Shown: in pieces, positions 1 through 5,306 of the stretch
Layout of the letters: every line of letters starts with the position of its first letter
How positions within the stretch are numbered: position 1 is the first letter of the stretch
DNA from: DASQHY01 sp036390175
GTDB lineage: Bacteria; Acidobacteriota; Terriglobia; Acidiferrales; UBA7541
Length of the DNA stretch: 5,306 nt
Reading direction: 5' to 3'
Assembly (NCBI GenBank): GCA_036390175.1
Contig: DASWCG010000211.1
Location: 1 to 5,306, forward strand
The notes under the pieces: generated by a model
The model's database searches: none
What the model was told of the DNA's origin: nothing
What the model saw: the letters and a program-made list of their open reading frames with translations, nothing else
Translations under genes and position numbers: made by a program

Positions 1-403
1 TGCGCTCCTTTCCGCGCTCTCCGGCCTGCCGTTGCGCCAGGACATCGCCGTGACCGGCTCGGTGAACCAGCAAGGCGACATCCAGTGCATCGGAGGCGTG
101 AATCAAAAGATCGAAGGATACTTCGACGTCTGCCGGCTGAAGGGGCTGACCGGCACTCAGGGCGTGATTATTCCCAGCGAGAATGTGGAAGACCTGATGC
201 TGCGCGAAGACGTCGTCGAAGCGGTGGCGGCGGGGAGATTCCACATTCATCCGGTCGCCTCGGTGGAGCAGGGAATTGAGATTCTGACCGGCGTGCGCGC
301 CGGGCAGCGCGGCGCCGAGGGCACATTCGAGCCGGACACATGCTATGCGCTCGTGGACCAGCGGCTGCGCGAAATGGCGAAAACGCTGAAGGAGTTCGAG
401 TAG
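1..403 (+). CDS. Lon-like ATP-dependent protease, C-terminal end (5' truncated)
   Basis: This is the last 133 residues of a protease related to Lon (peptidase family S16), probably the LonB/LonH-like group with an unusual AAA+ part. The frame is open from base 2 to the TAG at 401-403, so the TTG at 32 is not a real start. The visible part opens with ALLSALSGLPLRQ, the helix after the catalytic serine in Lon. It continues through VTGSVNQQGDIQ to GGVNQKIEGY. Lys36 (visible numbering, codon 107-109) matches the catalytic lysine of the Ser-Lys dyad. By the usual 43-residue spacing the serine lies about seven residues beyond the left edge. The block GVIIPSENVEDLMLREDVVEAV and a C-terminal RFHIHPV...GIEILTG are typical of this group. 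The family degrades proteins in the cytoplasm using ATP. The ATPase part is not visible, so the exact subfamily is inferred. The SDR gene on the opposite strand ends 19 bases away. Confidence 0.9.
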   Translation, partial: ALLSALSGLPLRQDIAVTGSVNQQGDIQCIGGVNQKIEGYFDVCRLKGLTGTQGVIIPSENVEDLMLREDVVEAVAAGRFHIHPVASVEQGIEILTGVRAGQRGAEGTFEPDTCYALVDQRLREMAKTLKEFE

Positions 404-422
404 AGATCCCTTGCGCTGAGGC

Positions 423-1202
423 TCAAACCGGGCGCGGCAGGAGCTGCATCTTAGCGCCCAGACGAATGACGCCGCCATCCACAACAATGGTTTCGCCGGT
501 GACACTTCCCGCTTCCACCGCGAGGTAAAAAACCGCCGCGGCCACTTCTTCGACGGTCGAAATTCTCTCCAACGGCGTGGTTTCGGCGCCTCGTTGCCAG
601 ATGGAATCCGGCCAGCCTACAAAATTCGTCCGCACCAATCCGGGAGCAACAGCGTTGACGCGAATTTCGGGCGCCAGCGCGCGGGCCAGCGATTTCGTGA
701 GGCAATCGAGGCCGGCCTTCGATGCGCAATAGGCAATCGAACTGCCCAAGCCGTTGATTCCCGCGACAGACGTGATGTTCACGACCGACGCCCCAGGATT
801 CTTGCGCAGCAGAGGAACCGCCGCGCGAACGCAATAGAACGGCGCGCGCAGATTGCTCTCGAACGTATGATTCCAGATTTCGTCGGTGAGCGCGTCGAGT
901 TTTTCATGAGGGATTGGCGTGGTCCATGCAGCATTGTTCACCAGGAAGTCCAAGCGCCCCCATTCCTGCTCGATGCGCCGCACCAGGGCGATCACGGCTG
1001 CCTCCTGGGAGACATCCGCTTGAATGGCAAGCGCCGTTCCGCCCCTGCTGCGAATTCCCGCGACGACCTCTTCGGCTTGCTTCTGGGAGCGGCGATAGTT
1101 CACGGCAACGCGGGCGCCTTCCCGCGCAAACTGTTCGGCGATGGCCCGGCCGATGCCCGTCCCCGCGCCTGTGACCAGCGCAACATGATTGTGGAGTTTC
1201 AT
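423..1202 (-). CDS. SDR family NAD(P)-dependent oxidoreductase (FabG-like)
   Basis: A complete 259-residue classical short-chain dehydrogenase/reductase, a cytoplasmic enzyme that oxidises an alcohol or reduces a ketone with NAD(P). The Rossmann glycine motif TGAGTGIG is at residues 11-18. The arginines at 37-38 after the second strand favour NADPH. The acidic adenine-contact pair is D63-V64. The NNAG motif appears as NNAA (89-92). The catalytic residues are all present: N117, S145, Y158 and K162 (YCASK). The PG motif is at 187-188, and VTGETIVVDGG at 234-244 closes the fold. Length is normal for the family. The ATG is preceded by AGGAAA nine bases away and by a plausible promoter. The substrate cannot be read from the sequence. 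FabG (3-oxoacyl-ACP reductase) and glucose dehydrogenase-like enzymes look alike, and no fatty-acid synthesis genes are adjacent, so I give no symbol. Confidence 0.93.
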   Translation of the reverse strand: MKLHNHVALVTGAGTGIGRAIAEQFAREGARVAVNYRRSQKQAEEVVAGIRSRGGTALAIQADVSQEAAVIALVRRIEQEWGRLDFLVNNAAWTTPIPHEKLDALTDEIWNHTFESNLRAPFYCVRAAVPLLRKNPGASVVNITSVAGINGLGSSIAYCASKAGLDCLTKSLARALAPEIRVNAVAPGLVRTNFVGWPDSIWQRGAETTPLERISTVEEVAAAVFYLAVEAGSVTGETIVVDGGVIRLGAKMQLLPRPV

Positions 1203-1209
1203 CTGTTCA

Positions 1210-1215
1210 TTTCCT
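1210..1215 (-). promoter_or_regulatory. Ribosome binding site of the SDR gene
   Basis: Read on the minus strand the bases are AGGAAA. The AGGA core ends nine bases before the ATG at 1202, a normal Shine-Dalgarno distance. This supports the chosen start. Confidence 0.6.
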
Positions 1216-1240
1216 GAAGGCGAAAGGATTTGAAGGGCAA

Positions 1241-1270
1241 AGTATACACAGTTCCGCTCACAAGGAAAAA
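1241..1270 (-). promoter_or_regulatory. Possible sigma-70-type promoter of the SDR gene
   Basis: On the minus strand a TATACT box (1246-1241, five of six consensus bases) lies 38 bases before the SDR start. A weak -35 candidate TTTTCC (three of six) sits 17 bases upstream, inside a run of six T. The predicted transcript would start near 1234, with a leader of about 30 bases. This would let the SDR be transcribed apart from the amidase. It is a consensus match only. Confidence 0.4.
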
Positions 1271-1405
1271 ACCCTGTGTTGCGAGGAGGGACTCTGGTTG
1301 GTAATGGGGTTAGTTTCCGAGCACGCCTTCATCCAGGTACGACCTCGAGGGGGCGCTGTTAAATGGCCTGCAAAGGAGATCACTTCTACGACGCTGGGAT
1401 GGTTC

Positions 1406-3157
1406 TCAAGCTCCGAAGGCTGATGGATGTTTGCTGTGGAATCCGGTGGCGTCCTGATAGGCTTTCGACAACGCGAGCAGTTTGGCTTCGCCGTAAAGAT
1501 TGCCGATGAACGCGATTCCTGTAGGTTTGCCGGCCCTCGCCAAACCATTCGGAACCACCACGGCCGGGTGCCCAGTCAGATTCGTCAACCACAGGTTCAG
1601 GTTTGTACTGAAAAAAGGATCGTCAATCCTGCTCTGCGGTGCCACGTAGACGTCTAGATCAGCCATGACTTTGGCCACGGCTTCCATCAGAAGCGTCCGT
1701 ATCCTGTTCGCTTGGATATATTCAATGGCAGGCATGGTCTGGGTGGTTCGGCACAGATTTCCAGTGTGATCCGGGTCCTGCCGGATGAGTTGAGCATCCT
1801 GTCCGGCCCGAATCATCTCATCCCAAACGGCACTGATCTCAGCAAAAACCGACGCGAAAGTCGTGGCGGTGATCGGAAGATTCGGCAGATCGATTTCGCG
1901 CAAATTCACGCCAAGCGAGCGCAACACCTCGATCGTTGCTTGGTCGTTGACCTGCTCTTCATGAACAGGCCGCTCCTGCTGAAATGCCACTCGCAGATAT
2001 CCAACCCGCAGCTTTTTGATGTCCAGGGTCGCATCCCAGTTGAACGGCAAGTCCACGACGGTCAAGTCCATTCCATCCGGGCCGCGGATGGCGTTGAACA
2101 CCACGGCGCAATCTTCCACAGCGCGACACAACGGCCCGACCTTGTCAAAACTCCACGCGCATGGCATCACACCGTGGCGGCTAACGCGCCCAAACGTCGG
2201 CCGCAGCGCGGTGACCCCGCATCGAATCGCGGGATCGATGATGGAGCCTACCGTTTCGGTGCCGATGGCAAAAGCGACCAAACCTGCCGCGGTTGCCGAA
2301 CCCGGCCCGGCCGAAGAGCCACCGGAGCCTTCTGTTACATCCCAGGGGTTCTTTGTTTGGCCGCCAAACCACACATCGTCATGCGCCAATTCACCGGTTG
2401 CGAGCTTCGCGACTAGCACGGCCCCCGCCTTCTCGAGGTGTTCGACTACCGTCGCATCGATAGAAATAACCTGCTCCTTGAAGGGCGGAGCGCCCCATGT
2501 GGTTGGATATCCGCGCTTCGCGATGAGGTCTTTCGCTCCCCACGGGATTCCGTGCAATGGCCCGCGGTAGCGGCCCGCCTTGATTTCCGCGTCCGCCTGC
2601 CTCGCCTGGTTCAGCGCCAAATCGTCCGTGAAGGTAACCACGCATTTCAGCACTGGGTCGAATCTCTTCAACCTGTCGAGATACAGCTCGGTTAGCTCCA
2701 GCGAGGAAAGCTGACGAGATCGAATGAGAGCAGCTAGATGTGTCACGGGCCAGAATGCGAGCGACTCCAAATCCGACGGCCTGCTCAGCGTGCCAATGGC
2801 GCTCATGCGGAACGGCCGTCGTACGGTATCGAAGCGCATGCCAGGAAGAATTGGGCTGAAGCGGAGGGCTGGCTGGACGGTGACATCTAGATGAACCTCC
2901 CGGAGCTGCTTGTACATATCTCGGTTTTCGTTTACCCCCTTCAGCATCATGTCTCGCTGAGCATCAGTGAAGTGCAGCCCCGAGATTTCCTCTGCCTCAC
3001 GCAACATCTCTGCTGTGATTTTCTGCGTTTTTTGTTCCTGCAATTTGGCCCACAACACGCCTGGCAGAAGTGAGGATGAGAGCCCCATGAAGGCAAAGTA
3101 CTCAATGAACTGGCGGCGCTGGTTCACTCGATAACCTGATGCGAGTCCGTCTGCCAT
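1406..3157 (-). CDS. Exported amidase (amidase signature family)
   Basis: A complete 583-residue amidase-signature enzyme (Pfam Amidase family), which hydrolyses a carbon-nitrogen amide bond by a Ser-cisSer-Lys mechanism. The Lys is K209 in HGIPWGAKD, the cis-Ser is S281 in GGSSAG, and the nucleophile is S305 in TVGSI. The 24-residue gap between the serines equals that in GatA and FAAH. The N-terminus carries a twin-arginine-like signal: R14-R15 in NQRRQFIEY, then a hydrophobic stretch at about 21-36. This suggests Tat export, possibly with the signal kept as an anchor. A helical stretch at about 46-90 precedes the catalytic domain (about 135-575). GatA is unlikely: the protein is roughly 100 residues longer, appears exported, and has no gatB or gatC beside it. 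The ATG at 3157 is chosen for its strong GGAGGAG site. The open frame runs on upstream to 3322, but that part lacks family features. The substrate is unknown. Confidence 0.92.
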   Translation of the reverse strand: MADGLASGYRVNQRRQFIEYFAFMGLSSSLLPGVLWAKLQEQKTQKITAEMLREAEEISGLHFTDAQRDMMLKGVNENRDMYKQLREVHLDVTVQPALRFSPILPGMRFDTVRRPFRMSAIGTLSRPSDLESLAFWPVTHLAALIRSRQLSSLELTELYLDRLKRFDPVLKCVVTFTDDLALNQARQADAEIKAGRYRGPLHGIPWGAKDLIAKRGYPTTWGAPPFKEQVISIDATVVEHLEKAGAVLVAKLATGELAHDDVWFGGQTKNPWDVTEGSGGSSAGPGSATAAGLVAFAIGTETVGSIIDPAIRCGVTALRPTFGRVSRHGVMPCAWSFDKVGPLCRAVEDCAVVFNAIRGPDGMDLTVVDLPFNWDATLDIKKLRVGYLRVAFQQERPVHEEQVNDQATIEVLRSLGVNLREIDLPNLPITATTFASVFAEISAVWDEMIRAGQDAQLIRQDPDHTGNLCRTTQTMPAIEYIQANRIRTLLMEAVAKVMADLDVYVAPQSRIDDPFFSTNLNLWLTNLTGHPAVVVPNGLARAGKPTGIAFIGNLYGEAKLLALSKAYQDATGFHSKHPSAFGA

Positions 3158-3163
3158 TTTGCT

Positions 3164-3171
3164 TCTCCTCC
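3164..3171 (-). promoter_or_regulatory. Strong ribosome binding site that sets the amidase start
   Basis: The minus strand reads GGAGGAGA, a near-perfect anti-16S match. GGAGGAG ends seven bases before the ATG at 3157. It decides the start against the upstream in-frame codons, which would add 55 residues without any recognisable signal or domain. Confidence 0.8.
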
Positions 3172-3201
3172 ATAGCGGTTGACCTAGCCAGGGGCTCTTG
3201 T

Positions 3202-3219
3202 GCCTAACTCTCGTTAGGC
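3202..3219. repeat. Perfect 7-bp inverted repeat in the amidase leader
   Basis: GCCTAAC (3202-3208) and GTTAGGC (3213-3219) are exact reverse complements around a four-base loop. The hairpin lies 45-62 bases before the amidase ATG, inside the leader predicted from the TATAAT box. No run of T follows on either strand, so it is not a classical terminator. It could be an mRNA stability or control hairpin, or a protein-binding palindrome. Confidence 0.6.
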
Positions 3220-3287
3220 TGGCCTGAACCGCCATGACGTGCAGCCTGAGACCAAGCATGCCCCGATACTGGTGTTGATAAGTTCTG

Positions 3288-3316
3288 ATTATAAGCCCAT
3301 AGATTGCACCACTAAC
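3288..3316 (-). promoter_or_regulatory. Likely amidase promoter
   Basis: A perfect TATAAT occurs on the minus strand at 3293-3288, in a local stretch of lower G+C. No good -35 box is found at 16-18 bases: the nearest candidates, GTTAGT and TTAGTG, match the consensus poorly, so the promoter may need an activator. A start near 3281 would give a leader of about 124 bases that contains the hairpin at 3202-3219. Confidence 0.45.
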
Positions 3317-3331
3317 GAGCAAACCGTTGAA

Positions 3332-3366
3332 GTGGTTGTATTTGGCATTTCGATTCGAGCAACCAC
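3332..3366. repeat. Inverted repeat downstream of the VWFA-related gene
   Basis: GTGGTTG (3332-3338) pairs exactly with CAACCAC (3360-3366) across a 21-base A+T-richer spacer. It lies about 49 bases past the stop of the VWFA-related gene and upstream of the amidase TATAAT box. It could be a weak transcript-end structure for the VWFA operon or a binding site. The long loop and the lack of a T run argue against a standard intrinsic terminator. Confidence 0.35.
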
Positions 3367-3414
3367 GCGATAACTTCCGGATTGTCGGTGGCTCGCAAAC
3401 TGATGACCCACTAC

Positions 3415-4455
3415 CTATGGTTTCGTTTCTTGCGTTTCAGAGCGTGCAGCGAAATAGCCCTGGCGATGATCCACGCGGTAAAGCGGCCGGCCCTTCGGCG
3501 TGAGGAACGGCTGCCCGACGGAGTCCACAACGCTCACCTCAATCTTGTGATACTGGCCATCGTTGGACGGAGGCTTGAAACCCAGACTGTACTGATGCCG
3601 GAGCAGCGTGGCGATCTCCGCATAGATGGTCTGGAAGTCGCGCGCTTTCTCGGGGAAGTACGCCCGCCCACCCGTGGCGGCCGCTATTTCCCGGAGCGTC
3701 CGGTCAGCCTCTTCAAAACTGGCTTCGGTTGTCTGGATGGCCTCGCCGCGGGATTTCTTCTTTTGTTTGACCGTTTTTCCCGGAGAGCGCAATTCAACGC
3801 CCAGCGCGACGGCAAGGACAACCACCTGGCTGGCTCGCAGTTTCTGCTCGAGTTCCTGCCAGCGCCCCGGCGCAGAAGTGTCCAGGCCAGTGGAAAGCAG
3901 GACGATGGCACTCTTCCCCGGAAGAGGGTCGAGCCAGCCAAGCGCCGTGTGGAGGGCATCGAGCAGGTTCAACTGGGCCATGCCGAGGTTGTAACGCAAG
4001 TTCGCCAGCGCGTCTGCGACCGCAGACTTATCCGTCGTAAAGTCCATGAGCGGATGCGCGGCATCGTCGTAGGCGGCCAGGGCGACACGGTCGTCGGCGG
4101 CGAGCCCGGACATCAGGGCGTAAGCGGCCTGCAGGTGCTCGCGTTCGAGAAGGTATACGGCGGGGCCGGTTTCCACCATCACGAGCACTTGTGCGGGCTC
4201 ATCCATGGAAAGGAAATTCGTGATGGGCTGTTCGGCGCCGTTATCGAAGACGCGGAAATTCTCGCGGGAAAGCCCGGAGGCGAAATGGCCTTGCGCGTCG
4301 GTGACACTGACTCCCACGCCGACGACGTCCACTTTTACGCGGATGGGAGGGGGCTGCGGTTGCTGTGAATAAGCGCCCTGCGAGAGAAGACCTGCGGCGG
4401 CAAAGCTCAGCGCAAATCGCCGCAAAAGCGGGCGAAAGTCACTCGATCCACGCAT
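3415..4455 (-). CDS. VWFA-related acidobacterial protein (secreted)
   Basis: A complete 346-residue protein matching the VWFA-related family that is expanded in Acidobacteria (TIGR03436 type). A Sec signal peptide spans residues 1-30: R12-R13, a hydrophobic core at 14-24, and probable cleavage after AYS30. Residues 38-86 form a strand-rich lead-in with GLSRENFRVFDNG. The VWA-like fold covers about 88-290. The metal-site motif DxSxS is replaced by VETGP (94-98), and the later TDG is STG (188-190), so metal binding as in canonical VWA domains is doubtful. Further family marks are ATGGRAYFP (260-268), RHQYSLGF (286-293) and HRQGYFA (330-336). A basic insert at 227-236 (KTVKQKKKSR) stands out. 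It probably acts outside the cytoplasmic membrane as a binding protein; the partner is unknown. It overlaps the upstream gene by 17 bases. The region before the ATG has no good Shine-Dalgarno, so translational coupling is likely. An in-frame TGA just upstream fixes the earliest start. Confidence 0.88.
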   Translation of the reverse strand: MRGSSDFRPLLRRFALSFAAAGLLSQGAYSQQPQPPPIRVKVDVVGVGVSVTDAQGHFASGLSRENFRVFDNGAEQPITNFLSMDEPAQVLVMVETGPAVYLLEREHLQAAYALMSGLAADDRVALAAYDDAAHPLMDFTTDKSAVADALANLRYNLGMAQLNLLDALHTALGWLDPLPGKSAIVLLSTGLDTSAPGRWQELEQKLRASQVVVLAVALGVELRSPGKTVKQKKKSRGEAIQTTEASFEEADRTLREIAAATGGRAYFPEKARDFQTIYAEIATLLRHQYSLGFKPPSNDGQYHKIEVSVVDSVGQPFLTPKGRPLYRVDHRQGYFAARSETQETKP

Positions 4456-5306
4456 CCCAATTCACGCCGGCAGAGTCTTTCCAGGAAGCGCTTGCCAGGG
4501 TATGCAGATGGCGCCCAAAAACAGTGAAATCCAATTGCTTGAGTCTTTCGATGGAAAGACCCGCGTTCGCGGATTTTACCGCGCCGGCCTTCTGGGCCTC
4601 GGCCACCAGGCGGTCGCGGACCTGCGGCCAATGGATCCTGGTGAAATCGGCAAACCCTATGCTATTCAATTTTTGCGGAAAGCGCGAGCGGGCCTGGAGA
4701 AATGCGGGTTGGGAAGCCAGTCCTCCGGAAGACGGGGAATCGGCGGGCTGCGCGCGCGCGACGGCCGCTTGCAGAGTTTCGTTTTTTCGGGCGCCCAGAA
4801 GCAGGTTGGGCGTGGCCGCGAGATAGTAGAAATCCCATTGCGCGACGCCCGCCTGGCTCTGGGCGCCGCTGAGGGAGATTTTCATGTAGGTGACGTCGCC
4901 CACGACACGCTCGCCGCTCATGCGCTCTTCCATCATCGTGCGGAGGAGACGGAGGACGTCGGGCTTTTTCCGGATGCCCACGACGAACAAATCGTTTTCC
5001 GGCGCGAAGTCCGTGCCGGTGGAAAGCGAGGCAACCTCCCCGGTCAAGAGTTGCAGGGCTTCCAAAGGCTTCATGCCGATCAGCGAGGCGATCATGCCCT
5101 CGTACATATCCACGTTGCCTTGCGTGTTGGGAGGGAGAGCACTCGCTGCCGCGCGGCGCAGCGTTTCGTAAAAGGCGCTGAAATCGGCCTGGAAGGCGTT
5201 AAAGGAAAGCGTATCGGCCGGGGCGAGAGCGAGCGTCGAAAACGGCGCGTCGCCACCGGCAAAAAGATCGAAGATACCCCCGGGCGCAGGGTCGCCGAGA
5301 AGAGCG
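4439..5306 (-). CDS. Unrecognised acidobacterial protein, C-terminal part (5' truncated)
   Basis: The frame is open from the right edge to the TGA at 4441-4439, giving 288 visible residues. The GTG at 5113 (visible residue 65) is therefore internal, since the conserved-looking sequence continues upstream. I do not recognise the family with confidence. The pattern of LAPADTLSFNAF (25-38), an amphipathic helix, a segment with ENDLFVVGIRKKPDVLRLL and a final DFTVFGRHLHTLASASW is reminiscent of DUF3352-like proteins, which carry a PADT-type motif; this is a weak impression. No membrane segment is seen in the visible part, and a signal peptide could lie beyond the edge. Its stop codon falls inside the start of the VWFA-related gene (17-base overlap), so the two are almost certainly one operon and may act together, probably outside the cytoplasm. 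A functional name would be guesswork. Confidence 0.8.
   Translation of the reverse strand, partial: ALLGDPAPGGIFDLFAGGDAPFSTLALAPADTLSFNAFQADFSAFYETLRRAAASALPPNTQGNVDMYEGMIASLIGMKPLEALQLLTGEVASLSTGTDFAPENDLFVVGIRKKPDVLRLLRTMMEERMSGERVVGDVTYMKISLSGAQSQAGVAQWDFYYLAATPNLLLGARKNETLQAAVARAQPADSPSSGGLASQPAFLQARSRFPQKLNSIGFADFTRIHWPQVRDRLVAEAQKAGAVKSANAGLSIERLKQLDFTVFGRHLHTLASASWKDSAGVNWDAWIE

Noticed and set aside
404..422. Bidirectional terminator between the convergent protease and SDR genes.
   Set aside because: The 19 bases contain no strong stem and no T or A run.
594..1217. A 207-codon open frame on the plus strand.
   Set aside because: It is the antisense shadow of the SDR gene, which has complete family motifs.
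1255..1290. Intrinsic terminator after the amidase, using the six-T run on the minus strand.
   Set aside because: The only stem directly before the T run is CCCT/AGGG with a long loop, too weak for a convincing terminator.
1258..1548. A 96-codon minus-strand frame covering most of the SDR-amidase spacer.
   Set aside because: About half overlaps the amidase 3' end in another frame. It shows no recognisable domain, and its 3' part runs into the SDR promoter region.
1712..2416. A 234-codon open frame on the plus strand.
   Set aside because: It is antisense to the amidase catalytic domain, whose active-site motifs are intact on the minus strand.
3202..3219. Integron attC site: GCCTAAC fits RYYYAAC and GTTAGGC fits GTTRRRY.
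   Set aside because: A real attC has L boxes and is at least about 55 bases between these ends; here the gap is four bases. I found no matching partner core site at 60-140 bases on either side, no integrase and no cassette array.
3158..3322. A 55-residue N-terminal extension of the amidase, since the frame stays open to 3322.
   Set aside because: The strong GGAGGAG site and the twin-arginine-like signal both fit the start at 3157. The extension shows no domain, would bury the signal, and would run through the hairpin and up to near the TATAAT box.
3382..4368. A 328-codon open frame on the plus strand.
   Set aside because: It lies antisense to the VWFA-related gene, has an arginine-rich composition typical of shadow frames in high-G+C DNA, and resembles no known protein.

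Overview
The window most likely comes from an Acidobacteriota chromosome. The best taxonomic evidence is the gene at 3415-4455 (minus). It looks like the VWFA-related family typical of Acidobacteria: signal peptide, degenerate von Willebrand A fold, an ATGGRAYFP-type block and a C-terminal HRxGYFA motif. An exported amidase of a type I associate with the same phylum agrees with this. Gene density is high, and hand counts put most of the coding DNA at roughly 60-65% G+C. No RNA gene, CRISPR array, insertion sequence or phage gene is visible.

Layout: (1) 1-403, plus strand, is the 3' end of a Lon-like ATP-dependent protease gene, cut by the left edge. (2) 423-1202, minus, is a complete short-chain dehydrogenase/reductase; it converges on the protease gene with only 19 bases between the stop codons. 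(3) 1203-1405 is a gene-free spacer with a plausible promoter for the SDR. (4) 1406-3157, minus, is a complete amidase-signature enzyme with an intact Lys-Ser-Ser triad and a twin-arginine-like N-terminus. (5) 3158-3414 is a lower-G+C gene-free spacer with a perfect TATAAT box, a 7-bp perfect hairpin in the predicted amidase leader and a second inverted repeat. (6) 3415-4455, minus, is the VWFA-related protein. (7) 4439 to the right edge, minus, is the 3' part of an unrecognised gene that overlaps the VWFA gene by 17 bases.

The VWFA gene and the unknown upstream gene are almost certainly co-transcribed and probably translationally coupled. The amidase and the SDR each appear to have their own promoter. 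Nothing in the sequence ties amidase, SDR and protease into one pathway. The window reads as ordinary acidobacterial chromosome with an accessory-looking amidase, not as a clear new system. The most interesting points are the VWFA/unknown gene pair with its lost metal-binding motif, the amidase's altered signature residues and lower G+C, and the structured leader before the amidase.
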